Source: Hypomyces perniciosus (lineage: Eukaryota; Ascomycota; Sordariomycetes; Hypocreales; Hypocreaceae). Taken from it: a stretch of 64,000 nt of DNA. Where the stretch lies: NCBI GenBank assembly GCA_008477525.1, contig SPDT01000004.1, positions 1,116,001-1,180,000 of the forward strand, read 5' to 3'. Made by a program: the position numbers and the translations under genes. This document shows positions 46,340 to 58,456 of the stretch, piece by piece. The stretch's first letter is position 1, and every line of letters starts with the position of its first letter. The notes beneath the pieces are model-generated. The model was not told where the DNA came from and did not search any database. It saw only the letters and a program-made list of their open reading frames with translations.

Positions 46340-46832
46340 TACGAAGGTTAAGGACGAAAGACCTAGGTCACTTTACAACTGGCAATACCCCTGCTATACA
46401 GTATTAACTTGCTAGCTTTTATACAGTATTTTTCTTGCGATATAAGGCTAAATCTCTATCAGTAATACTTCACAAAACAATAACTTTTATCATAAATTGA
46501 GAATACTATCCTCAAAGATAAAGTTAACTGTAATTATTGAGAAAGATATTTATACTAATAACAGTAAATAGTAATAGCGGCAGCGATAGTAGCGGCGATA
46601 GCGACTAGAAAGATAATAATAAGCCTAAACCTAAAGGATTTGAAATGTCTGCTAAGGGGCATAGCTACAGCGAGCTTTATAGGGGAGTATGCCTTATTCT
46701 TGTAGGTTATAACAGGCTTGGTTGACTTTAGTAGGTAAGGGAGTTTTGATTAGGAAGATGAACTCTTATACTGTGTGGCAGGGGTGCCGCCAGTTGCAAA
46801 GTGACCCAGGTCTTTCGTCCCCAACCTTCGTA
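46340..46832. mobile_element. Non-autonomous TIR element (MITE), TA-ended
   Basis: A left end at 46340-46412 and a right end at 46767-46832 are inverted copies over ~65 bp. They start TACGAAGGTTAAGGACGAAAG on the left and finish CCCCAACCTTCGTA on the right. A TA dinucleotide lies at each outer edge, as for TA-inserting (Tc1/mariner-like) elements, but TA alone is weak evidence. The ~360-bp interior is AT-rich with short purine repeats and no transposase frame. Other ends lie at 1-56 and 45768-45820. Confidence 0.7.
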
Positions 46833-47252
46833 ACTCTACTTTGTATGCGTATAGTACTTCGTACAGCAGTTAATCAATCCAACACCAATTCTAGTTATGT
46901 CAGACCAAAATCCAGCAAACGTAAGCCTATGTGTGGATAATTAGCCTTAGATATGTTATTGTTAAGTTATTATGGGGATACTCCGATGCGCTGAAGAAAA
47001 AAACATCTTCATGCACCTTGACCACTTCGACTTCTACATGGCTGCAGACGAAATAGTGCACAAAAGTCAGAAATGCCTTCTCACAATGTTCGGAATTTTC
47101 AGCTTTTCTTTTCATAAGGAACTACGAAGCAGGTGAGTTTAGTGTTCCAACAAGCAAGCATTCTTATTGCATCTATGGTTTAAATCTCTAGCACACACTA
47201 ACGGTTCTTAAGGAACCTAAGAGACATTCGGGTTTGAACCAAGTCTTTCGAA

Positions 47253-47765
47253 TCAAATCTTCTGGGTCTCGAAAATGTTCTTGCCCTCCTCATAGGTGGC
47301 AAGACCTGGGTTCAACCAGTCGGAAATCAAGCGGCAAGAGTACTGCGGGCCGCCAACCTTACCACCAGAGCCACCAACTCGCCACCTGTGGTAGGGGATT
47401 TGAGAGGGGAAGCCAACGCTGTTATGGAGGTTGAAAACGTAGTGAGTTCCATTGGCGAGGGTGTAATCGAGGATAACGCCGGTAGGAACTTGTTGGTTGG
47501 TGGCAGGGTCGGTAGTCTGGCCGGTGAGTGTGATATTGACAATATCGGTCTTCTTCTGACCATAGAGCGAGCACTCGTTCTGGAGAAGCTGTCCGTTGTA
47601 AGCCACCGTGCTCTGCACAATATCGCGAGAACGGTTCGACCCAAAGGCCTGCACCTCGAGGTAGGAGATGTCAAAAGGACCGCAGGAGCCACCACCGAAG
47701 AGCCAGGTATAGGCAAACTTGTTGAAAGGCTGGGGAGCCCAGTTGTGATCGTGGTAGCCCTTGGA
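47253..47765 (-). other. Unusual C-terminal domain fused to ankyrin repeats
   Basis: About 170 residues that follow the last ankyrin unit (LDMLLDAKAE) without a break. They contain NKFAYTWLFGGGSC, QNECSLYGQ, VPTGVILDYTLANGTHYVF and IPYHRWRVGGSGG, and end LNPGLATYEEGKNIFE. It is Gly/Asn/aromatic-rich with several Cys, more like a secreted beta-sandwich protein than an NLR tail. I do not recognise the family. It may be a normal tail of this NLR subgroup or a captured fragment. Confidence 0.5.
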
Positions 47766-50700
47766 TTCGGCCTTTGCGTCCAGCAGCATATCCAGGATTC
47801 CTCCTTCTCCCCGGCTCGTAGCGGCGATAATCGGTGGTTTGTTGATGCCGGCGCCGAGATTCGGGTTGGCGTGATTTTCCAGAAGCAAGGCCACGATATT
47901 CGATCTGTCCGATTCACACGCGCCTTGAAGTGCAGTGCCTTGTGGGAAGTTTTTGTTATCGGTACACTGGTCCACATCAGCTCCGTGTTTGATGAGTTCT
48001 TCGACAGCTTCATAGTGGCCTTCAGCAGCGGCAGCCTGGAGCGCCCAGCCATTCGGGTCGTTCACGTCAGCCCCGGCCTTCAGAAGCATACGGATGATCT
48101 CTATGATACCGTCAAAGGCGGCAGCTGTCAGGGCGTTGCCATACCTGTGATTGGTTAGTCTAATTCAATACATTTTATGACTGTAATAACTAACTCGTCC
48201 CCTGTGGCATTGTTGGGATCTGCGCCGAATTTCTCTAGGAGAAGCTTGACCGTGGTAGTCTTCTCTCTGTCGGTGGCAGCATAAAGGGCTGAATCCAGTG
48301 TCTCCTTAGTGATAGATCTATTGGCGTAATCCTAAGCCAGTTCGACAACTGTATCTTAGTGCTCACCACAAATAGCTGCTTCTAAGAACAAATTATTGTA
48401 ATCGAGCCCTTCACACTACTTCAGAAGACTCCTGGCAATGTCCCAGTTCCGCCACTCGACGGATTTATCCAGTGATTGTTGGAAGTATTCCTCAGCATAT
48501 TCAAATTCGAGCAGCCTGTCGAATGCTTCGATCTTTCCGGTTTCAGCGGCACAGATCAAGGCCCTACTGTATTCCTGGGGGGAAGCTTATCTGAGTATGT
48601 CCTGATCAAATACTCAAACATGGTAAAGTTAGCTATTAGCGCTGCTAGTGCTAGTGGTGGCAGGATACCCTCGATATCTGACTTGAAGGAAAGAGATACG
48701 TTATATCTCACAAGAAGTTTGACAGCCGCATAGTTGCCTGAATAGATAGCTGAATTGACGACAGGACCGACATCAACTGCAGTAGCATTTGGGTTAGCTC
48801 CTCGCAAAAGGAGTTTCTTCATTACATGCACATGGCCACCCATGGCGGCCATATGCAGCGGTGTCTGCTCGTTAACCTCAGCAGCGTCATCGATATCCGC
48901 GCCGCGATTCAGCAACTCCTCAACGATTCCTGGTCTGCCTAGATAGGCAGCCAAGTGTAACTGGGAACAGGGATATCAGCTCACAACTCCAGCGAATGCA
49001 GTTTAAGGAAACTTACTGGGGAGTTGAACAACGAATCCCGCTGTTGGATCTCAGATTCACGACCATTCCTAATAAAAGATGCAACGAGCTCCCGGAAGCC
49101 AATAAAGGCGGCAATGTGCAGACCGGTCAGCGTTGTAATGTCGAAATTGTTAAAGGTTGAAGTCATGCGAGCGTATTCGATCAGCCAACGACGTCGCATG
49201 CGGGAGTCGGGCTTCCAAAAGTCCGCCTCCTGACCTAAATCCTCGGCGATCTCAAGCGTTGCCTTGCTAGCATGATGAAGCCAGTGCTTCACTGTGTAAG
49301 CAAATGCCTTGTCTTTGATCATTTCTGCCTCCGGATCATCGTGCTCTTCCTCCTCTTCATCCTCCAAGTATGTTTCATCCTCACTCTCAATATAATCGTC
49401 GGACTTAGAGTCGTCGTACTCTTGCACCCCTTCTTTATCGTCACTTTCTTCATCGCTATCATCATTCCTCGATCCACCATCATCTGCCTCTCCCATTTTT
49501 TGAGTAATATCCTTTTTGGGCTGTAGCTTTAATTCGGGGAAATCAAAATGATCCTTTAAGTGGGAGAAACACCGAAGGGCCAATACACCATATTGCCATT
49601 TTGTTTCCTCTTCCGATAATCCTAGTAGGAGCTTGGCGTTTTCTCGAAGGTGAGCCTTCACCACAGTATTTACAAAGCACACTGTATTCCGTTTTAGAGA
49701 TAGGAGGGGCTTGCACTGGGCTACCAGTTCGCGGAGCTCCGCTTTCTCCTGATCCTTGGAGGCCAGATCCGCCAGCACCCCAAGTTCTGACTCGGTTGGA
49801 TCCTCAAAGGTCAGTACGAGAGTGCGCAGCATTTCCTTAACCTTCTCGACACCGATCTTGTTAGATTCGAAGATTTAAAACCAAGCTTAATTCAGCAAGG
49901 CATCTAAGTCTTGAGGCATAGTCTCGAAAACTCTGCGGACCATGAGATGGTTTTCGGTCTTAGCAAGCTCACCCAGCTACTCGCAGGTGATATCGAATCC
50001 ACTGAGTATTTTAAGCACGCTTTCCAATGAGACCGCTGGCAAAGTATATAAGGGCTTCATTATAGTTCTTTATTTTACCAAGTGCGGATACCTTAGTCTT
50101 TGCATGCTTGCGTAGTTCCAGTTAAACCTGGTTTTCGTACTTGTTGTCTTCAAGATCGATCAATCGGACGCTGTTAGGATTAAGAACTTGGTCGACACTA
50201 TGCGCTTCTCTGCTAGTAATAAACCATCATATTAGAATACGCCTCTTATTTATGCCTTTCACCTCAGCGCTAATAAGCTTCATCAACTTAATAGTGGAAT
50301 CCGACTCCGCTGGAAGCATATGGAGATTGTTGAGGACGAAGTACACCTTGCTGCCCATGAACTCGTCGTTAAGAATATCTTGGAGTAAATGTCACGGATT
50401 TTCGACAGTAATCCTGGACTGTTGCGATTGATTAGTGTCATCCTTTTTCTTCATAAATACCCTTGCACTTCGTGCAAGCATTTCTTGCTGTTTAATAAGC
50501 TGGCTGATGACGGACTTGAGTACATCCTCGGCTGTCGAATAGTCCGTCGCAGTGTCGCAGAAGAAGTATGCTAGGAGCAAAGGATTCTCTCCTGTGTTAG
50601 CCTCCTCTTGGATGCGGATCAGCTCTTCAATGCCATTGAGGGCGGCCATAGTAGCACTAGCCTTTCTACGCCCTTCATTTCCATGTATATAAAGGCAGTC

Positions 50701-51963
50701 CACCGCTTTAACGTCCTGGCCCTCGTTATCACTAATGGCCTATCCTAGCCACTCTGTGTATTCGGGTTCCTGCGGTATCTAAGATAATGGGGCGAACGAT
50801 TGCGACAAGGACTTCTTTTTCTTTTGCACCTGGGCACCGTCCAGGGTACTCATGATCTTCCTGATCACATCCCTATCGATATCTGGGACTGAGCAGAGAC
50901 GATTTTTGACTGCCAACTGAGCCCCGTGGATAATTCTTTTTAGGGGATCCCGTACAAGTGACATCCATCTGCGGTCTTTTGGTCTATCGAATTTGACCAG
51001 ATCCCGGTGATTGCAACTCAACCCCAGGCTGTCGAAACCTGGGAGCATCGCCGATTCCGATTTCATGAACTCGGCGTATTTCTTTGGTATAACATTCTTT
51101 GCGAGTCTAAAGACACCTAGGCCGGCCATCGCTGAGAAATCGGTTTCCTGTTCCTCCCAAAAACAAAACAGTTCTATTTTTGGGTTAATCTTTGTTGTCA
51201 AGCGCATGAAGTCGTGTTTGAGTTGACGGAGCTCTTCGTCTTCTGGCTTCATGAGATCTAGTAGTTTTGAATGGGAAGCCATGTCGACTTTTTCTGCTAG
51301 GCGAGCATACATTGCTGCCACCGCAGCTATCGGAGCACCACCGAAAGGAGTTCCAAAAAAGATGCCAGCGGTGATTGCCTCAAACATGAGAGGGAATACC
51401 TCTCTTCGAGAATCAGCAATGGTAATAGCCTTGGCGATCACCAGAACTCCCATTCTGTGACCAATAAAGACAATAGGACGTCTTGGACAGTTCTACCGAG
51501 TTCAGGTTAGTGATTTCAGTTCAAAACGGAGCATATCGCAATCTGCATACCCCTCTCTCGCTTTTCAGGGACGTAAGCAGCCCTGTTGCGATGTTACTCA
51601 TGAATTGTTTGACTTTGAGTGAGCCACTCCAGGCTGATTCATACATGTGGAGTAGAAACCGCGCCTTCGGAAAGTCCCTCCGCAGTCCATATTCATCTGT
51701 TGTCCAGTTAAATCCGGTCTTGCTAGATTTCCAGCTTTCCTCTGGGTGGGCGCCCAGCCCGGGGACAAAGACGATACTACAGGCTCTTAGGATATAGTCC
51801 TTCAAGTATGAGGACACTCAACGTACTCAATATCGGGGGACGCATTCGGGTGGTCCATCGCATAGAGTTTCTTGATACCCTGTTGCACCACTTCGTATCC
51901 CTTCTTCTTTGGCGTGCTGATTCCACCATCTTGAGGTGCTGATTGACGCAACAACGGCGTCAT
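47253..51963 (-). pseudogene. SesB-like esterase/NACHT/ankyrin NLR-type gene, degraded
   Basis: Remnant of a fungal NLR. It starts at 51963 and has two intact introns (51786-51826, 41 nt; 51493-51550, 58 nt). An alpha/beta-hydrolase (SesB-type serine esterase) domain follows: IVFVPGLGAHPEESW, then FIGHRMGVLVIAKA, where the nucleophile of GHSMG is replaced by Arg. In-frame stops come at 50779-50781, 50740-50742 and 49875-49877. The NACHT region keeps LYIHGNEGRRKAS (P-loop altered from GxGKT/S) and LLLAYFFCDT. The linker has WLHHASKATLEIAEDL and an Asp/Glu-rich run. Ankyrin repeats follow (TPLHMAAMGGHVHVMKKLLLRG), with a frameshift near 48580 and a TAG near 48420. The last part, 47253-48089, is one open frame ending in a non-ankyrin domain. 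Confidence 0.85.
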
Positions 51964-52827
51964 GATGAAGACCGAGATCAGGCAAAGGAGCTTCGTTGAG
52001 GAAGAGCCTTACACTTGCCTGTCTGCTGTGGATACCTGTACATTATAAACTTGGGCCAAGAGCTCAAATTTCAGCGAGGAGAGGGGAAGTAACCCCAATC
52101 TTTCTTACCATCAGATCATATCTCATTTCTCAGCTGAAATACTTGCATACATAGTAGGATGCGCATAAAATATATTCGTAGTATATGAATGGATGAGTGA
52201 GCGGGGCTGTGTTGAGTAGCGCATTTACGAATATGCACGTACTTCAAGAAAATAAGACTCAGTCCTGACTGGGCTTTTTTTTTCGCCGTACTTTGTACAG
52301 GTGATTTTAACCGACTTTCGCCAATAAATAAGCATAGTAGTTCTATCAAGCATCTATGCTTTATGGACCGTATCTAAAAGAAAAGAAGGAGAGAGAGAGC
52401 TAGTAACCCTAACCCTTAAGCTATGATAGCTTCACCGAAATGAATACTAGTTGCCTACAAAAAAGTAATATAAGTGCGCTACTAGGACCTACTGTTTAAA
52501 AATACGTGGTAGAGGGACTATAGAAGTACCTTTATCAGGAAAAAAATTCTGGTAGGGACCTAGGCTTTATATGGTTTAGATATATGTGCGTGTTCGGGAG
52601 CTCTGTGTAGATACGACTTGGCAGTTTCTACATTAGGCATCGGTCGCCTCTATTTTGGATATCTATTTATCTTAATGATAGATCAAAATGAGCTGACAAA
52701 ACGCGTGTAAGAAGGGGGGTCGCATTTGAACTCCATTGGGGATGTATTTAACCCCAGAAGGCTCTCATCAGGCTATTGGTGCCTAGGTAGGATACCGAAA
52801 GGACACCGAGAGGATACCGAACACCTC
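51964..52827. other. Intergenic, no gene seen
   Basis: AT-rich DNA between two pseudogenes. Short frames only. Upstream region of the degraded NLR. Confidence 0.4.
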
Positions 52828-53935
52828 ATGGCTGCCACACCATCCCGAATTGTGCAGAAAGGTATTCCCGTCTGTTTCCTCGAATCTTGCAAATCTAAAT
52901 GGTGATCACCTCACGACATCTTTGAGAATTAGGATATCATCAGAACATTTACGCATCCAAGAGCTCGGCGTAGGCAACGTGCCTCATAGCGGTGGGCAGA
53001 AAACGATGAGCTTCGCGGTCCTGCTCCCAGCATCAACTCGTTCCGAAGCAGGCCATGTTGTCATACCTAGGCCCGACTTGGAATTCCTTGAACGAGAACT
53101 TCTCGTAACGAGGATCAACAGGATTTAGGACTGGCTATGGGCCTGTGGTTAACTCATGCCTTCTTGTCTGTTGCATTAGCAGCTGGTGCTATCTCGAGAT
53201 ATCGCCATCACAGAAGACCCGCAGCTACATCTAGTTTGGGGGGAAACCCGAATATACGTCAAGCCATTACTACAATACCTATTACACCAAGACTTTTGGG
53301 AAGCTCATATTCTACACGGAAACAGCCAACGTCATCGAGAGGTGGAGGCATGTGCACGGGGTCTCTTATTCTCCTACACAGCCCTAATCGCATATCAAAG
53401 CGACTTTCGCATCGCGCGTGAAAGAGGGCTCCTACCCGAGACAATGACTTGGGAGCACTGGCAGAATACATGCGACCAGATCCTCCAGAGTCATTCTTTG
53501 CCGTCGATCAACCCGAGGTATTGGTACGGCGAGCTCCGCCTCAATCGCTTAAATCAGATCTATCGCTTCCGCAAAGGTTTTCTCTTCATGGGGTACACGC
53601 GGGTTGCTGGCCATGCCATCTACGGCGACTTAATACGCGACAACCTTGCCACCCTCGCTGGTATACTAGGTTACGTCGTGGTTGTCCTCACATCAATGCA
53701 AGTCAGTCTGGCAACGCAGAGGCTGGCAGAAAACGAGGCTTTCCAGGCCATCAGTTACAGCTTCACATTATTCTCAATTATGGCGCCACTAATCATACCA
53801 GTCGTAATCACCACATTTGTCCTGTTTTGGGTGATGAGCAGCTGGCACGCCACCAAGCGTTACGAAGCAAGGAAGTTTGAGAAGATGGGGGTGGGGGAAC
53901 ATTACCGATCAAAAAGTTTCCCCGATGTTGCTTAG
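52828..53935 (+). pseudogene. DUF6601-like membrane protein, broken
   Basis: A fungal membrane-protein family of unknown function. It opens with ATG at 52828 (MAATPSRIVQKGIPVCFLES) but meets a frame break and a stop by 52901. The next recognisable piece (GDHLTTS, then RPDLEFLERELLVTRINRI) is in other frames. TAG (about 53128), TAA and TAG interrupt the stretch before SRDIAITEDPQLHLVWGETR. From there 53186-53935 is open: LLFSYTALIAYQSDFRIA, then FLFMGYTRVAGHAIYGDL and two C-terminal membrane helices (ILGYVVVVLTSMQV, LIIPVVITTFVLFWVMSSW). The family name is from memory of the pattern. The intact 250-residue tail lacks its own good start. Confidence 0.65.
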
Positions 53936-55898
53936 CGACCGTAACATTTACTGACAATGATAATGAGATGGTGGATGTGGAATTCTGGCTTCCCAGCTTT
54001 GTCATCGCTTGGGCTTGTGATCCCTACAATTATTTGACCATTCTTACAACTCTAGCATTATTCTTTTTTCACCAGCCTAGCAATTAAAGACCCTAGCATC
54101 CCATATCGTACCTAGGTTAGGAAGATATCATTCAGCACCTAGCGAGAGCCAAATATGAAATGCAATTTCCCGCACAGGCGTAAGCCATAACAGCAGGCAG
54201 ATGATGCATTATAGTGGGAAACTGCTCGTTATCATACATCCTGAGCCCAAACATATCGGTCAACAGCTGGCTGGTCTCATTGAGTATAGCGTGTGTCTCA
54301 GCTCTGAGGCCGGCCCATTTGAGGAAAACGCTGAAACAGGCTATTAACTGTGAATATGTCAAAAATATGGGAAGTTTTCGAACGCGTTTCACCAAGCGGG
54401 GTGAACTACAGTTTGATGATGGGTTGTCAGTATCGAACAATCGAATATTGATCAAAGAGGTCCACAGTAACATACAACATCAGAGCCGACTGTGATTGTG
54501 GCGTTATGAAGAGCTTTCAAATTCCTGCAAGCGTTTAATATAGGGGATGCACGTATATGATCCTTATCAGTCTGTCACGTACCCGTGCATATAGTGTGGG
54601 CTCACATTTTGCTGGATTTTGGTCTGACAGTTTCACACCACTATTTTAAGTTTCCGTCACCATCAAAGCTTCTCCTATCAATCACACCATAGCCTTTTGT
54701 GACATCACATAAAACCAAGGCCAAACTAACTAGAAAATGGTTAGATGGGTAACTCAGCTGCCTAAATATATAGCGATTAGTTGATATCTTGGCTATTAAC
54801 GGATCCAATTATCCTAAGTATCAGATCCGGTTGAGATAACCGATTTAGTAGTGGATCTGTTATCAACCTCTCCTCATTATTTGGGTTTCCATTTACTACT
54901 CGGAATTAAGTTTTCTTAGAAGCAAATGAATTTTTGATATGGCTTGTCTTGTACGAAATGATAAATCTCATTAGTTCAATCTTTACCACCACCGTTTGAA
55001 TCAGAGCTTTACTTCACCATTCCAACATTTTGCCGGTTAATTCCAGGCCAAGGTAGATTAATGGCCGACTTGGCATGAAGTTGATGCTGAAAATACAAGA
55101 CGGATTTTACGTCAAATTCTACCACGTCAGCCTCATTTCAGAAGGGCCTCACGTTTGCAAAAGTACTCTGGGGTCTAGTTAGAATATTCCTGGAGGCAGA
55201 ATAGCCATTTCTGCAGGAGACAAAAGGTGTGCCAGTTGATTCAACGGCAGTTCCTGAATGTCTCGGTGGGCCTTTTCCGATGCCTTTTAGACACTCCACT
55301 TCACTTTAAACCGCTTTCCCGCTCAGTTGGCAAACCTTGAAAGTCAATGTCAGCAAGAACAGATTTCTTGAGTCGGATTGCTTATCCTATTGTTGTCAGT
55401 CAGCACTTGGCACGAGGCTCCCTGCATCCCCCTGATCACATTAAAGCGAATCTTGTAAGGAGTACAAAGTCCTGAAAGTTTAGACTAGTCAAATGCCTTG
55501 ACTTTATATTTAAAGATACATTGCTCCATTGCCACAATTCATTTCCAATATTTCTATTTTTGCTTCAAATATTGATATATAAATACCTCTGAGGTTCAGA
55601 AGTACTAAAAGCTGGGTGGGATCAGTACTCCGTATATCAGACCTGCTTGAACGTATGGATTCAACTGCAATGCTCCAGCCAATCATTTCAGAGGTATGAC
55701 ACATTTCCTCTAGCCATGTTGCCATGTAGATGTCTCAGAGTCTTATTAATTATCTTCCAGGATGTCGGAGGCTAACCATAATCAGTTCTAGCTTCTTCTT
55801 CTCTGACCCACACGAGACCAACCGTACGTAGTAGTAGTTTAATCTCCCATAATCTGCTCCGCCACTAAAGCAGCATAGCCAGGTGTAATACTAGTACT
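53936..55898. other. AT-rich intergenic DNA
   Basis: One 113-codon minus-strand frame (54132-54473) is somewhat coding-like (LKWAGLRAETHAILNETSQ) but has no recognisable family or neighbours, so I do not call it. Otherwise nothing. Confidence 0.4.
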
Positions 55899-56422
55899 AC
55901 TAGGGGGTTCTCAAAAACGACCATCCCCGCCCTAATCCATTAGGACGGGTGGGACGCTGAGTAGCAAAGTACGCTTTGGTTCGCAAAAAAAAAAAGTACA
56001 TGAAAGCCCAGCTGATATATATAACAACGCAAGTAGATTCTTTATTTACATAAAATTCAATATTCGCATACAAACACGACATAGTCAACGACAAGAATTA
56101 TTATAATGTACACTCCTGCATTAGAATAGTCTCTGAATTAAGCCAGTTTTAGGCTGTAGATAAAGGAGTCTTTAGAGAAGCTGTAGGTAAAGTTTTATGT
56201 AAAACAGTTAAGTTTTAAAAGTGCTGTAATGTATTGAAGTGGTAGTAATTGTTGTGATCTTGGTGTTATGCAGAAAAGCATGTCTACATTTGTTTGTATG
56301 GGAATTATATAGAAAACTGAAGTAACTTTTTTTTTTTTGCGAACCAAAACGTACTTTGCTACTCAGCGTCCCCCCCGTCCTAATGGATTAGGGCGGGGAT
56401 GGTTGTTTTTGAGACCCCCTAG
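55899..56422. mobile_element. MITE with ~95-bp terminal inverted repeats
   Basis: The left arm (55899-55995) and right arm (56327-56422) are inverted copies: CTAGGGGGTTCTCAAAAAC on the left against GAGACCCCCTAG on the right, then CCCGCCCTAATCCATTAGGAC, GACGCTGAGTAGCAAAGTACG and TTGGTTCGCAAAAAAAA. Each arm also contains a small internal palindrome around CCTAATCCATTAGGA. Arms differ by single substitutions and small gaps. Both sides carry TAGTACTA sequence; a TA or TAGTA target duplication is possible. The ~330-bp AT-rich interior has no frame. Confidence 0.8.
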
Positions 56423-58456
56423 TACTAGTACGGAGTACTCGAAGATCCTAAAGATGTATCTATTTGTAACGTCCACTTACAAGTTAGTAACTGCGCCAAT
56501 GTTGTGTAATAAACGCTACTCTAAATACGGAATCCGACACCTCAGGGTCAGTCATAGCCTGCGGGCGCCTATACTTGGCAGCAAGTTGCACGATAACATC
56601 TCACATTCCATTGCAATTTTGAGCACAGATAAATGCTTACAACGACTTGGTAACTTGTTAGTCTAGGTAGTTCTCAGGGCTGGTTGGTGGATTACATGAG
56701 AACGGAGCGTAACATCCGAGATTCCACAGTGAGCCGATCCACAACGCAAAAGTACATATTATGGGCCAAAGTGTAACATTCAGCCTTGTCAACTCTGATG
56801 CATATGTCATGGGTAAGTCTGCGGTATTTACTTGCTAACTTGAAAGTAGTAGTATAGGGCCACTACGGAGATTCTCTTCCGACATTAGTCATTATTTGTT
56901 CTGGGATTTGGGGGGCTCAGGGCGCGGAGGTTCCAACTGAGCAAACGACACATCATTCTGCTTTGAATGTGGTGTGGTAGCATTCCCGTTATTACGCCGC
57001 CTGTCAAAAGGAATGGCCCGGCTTGTGGCACGTTGTCGAGTCGGTATCGGGTGATGTCTTGCCAGTACTATTACACTAGTCGTACGTTATTTCCCAAAAA
57101 TAGAAAGACGCCAACTACGCAAGGGTTGAGGTTCTGGACCAACGCTGTGACCACATACTAATACTAATAGTAGGTAGATTTCTCCTCCGTACGGAGTAGG
57201 ACTACTAACCCTGCTCCGTATTCCGTATTATATAGGTCGTATTCCTAGCGAGGGCAATTAATTACCTTTATAGAGTTCAGGCTAAGCTTTATTTAAAGTT
57301 GCTAGTGGCTGTCTTCCATAAAAGAGGGCCAGAATAGACCGAGGTCATGGTAAGGACATTGAACTCCGCATGGACCCCCGCTCAATGGAGCCTTGAATGG
57401 CCGATCCCTGTCATCGGAAACTACCGAATCCATTTCTTATTTGCTCTTCCAAATCAGGATCCGCCTTATCATAACGACGTTGAGTCAGGCCCCCAGCTTG
57501 TGAGACAAGCTATCTCGGTTCGCCCTGGCGCCCAACGTGACAATCCACCCACAACTACCGCTTGTACTCGGCTGTTGATGTTACCAATACCATAACGGTC
57601 CATGATCTACTTCTAGGTGAGACCGAACGACACAAACGGTCTATCTTACGCCATTTCCCGAGCTACCGGTGAATGGCTTGTGAGTGGTCGGGTTTTCTGG
57701 CCCTATTGCGGGGAAATCATTGACCCCCGCGGACTTTTACGAGTATTTGACTGGCCTCGCAGATCGATGATGGTGACGGGCGACAAGTAAAGGTGTGTTG
57801 GATTAGCACTTTGTGGTCTTCTAAGAAGCAAGGTATGCTGTCTCTACGATGACCCTTCTGTGCCGATTTGCTGCTTAATAATAAAGGAGTGCTATTACTA
57901 ACGCAATATTACTATTACTACTAGTACCGTCAATAGGAGTTCTCCTTGGAGTCAACAACTCGGCAGAGTCGTCCCTGTCATTCTCGTACTCCTCGGATTC
58001 ATATCTGGCCTGCCGAACTGAGTGTTCTGGAACGGACTGGAAGTGGCCTAGCCTTCTAAAGTTCTTGTTTCGGTGCCATTTCCATAGGACGGCAGCCCCG
58101 TGGTAACTCGCTCTATGTGAAATTCTCCTAGCCCCCCCCCCCCCCCCGTCGTTGAGCAGAATTTTGTACTAGTCTGTTCCGCCGCCAGAACTGCATTTCT
58201 TCATTTTGCGCCCGCAAGGTTGTTGCGCATGATGCCGAATAGTGGCCTATCGGCGACATATTGACTGTATTTCTTCCTCTCAATCGACTACTCGTTTTCA
58301 ACTATACTTTCTTTCTTCTCCCCCTCTCCTCAAGCTGATGTCAGCACATCCGCTGCGAGCATCCTTGAAGTTATACCGTTGTTAAGAATCGCATCTCACC
58401 CCGCCTCGAAAGGAACGTGCATAGTGGAGCGAGACTATGAGCCAACGACTATCACG
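56423..58456. other. Intergenic DNA upstream of the bZIP gene
   Basis: No supported gene. Palindromic TACGGAGTACT and CCGTACGGAGTAGG occur near 56428 and 57188. A run of 16 C lies at 58132-58147. The last ~300 bp are pyrimidine-rich, as in a promoter/leader. Confidence 0.45.

Noticed and set aside
47388..48158. 256-codon plus-strand frame over the ankyrin gene
   Set aside because: Antisense shadow of the ankyrin frame; no protein motif.
54132..54473. 113-codon minus-strand frame
   Set aside because: Somewhat coding-like but no family, no introns to extend it and no transcript signals; too weak to call.
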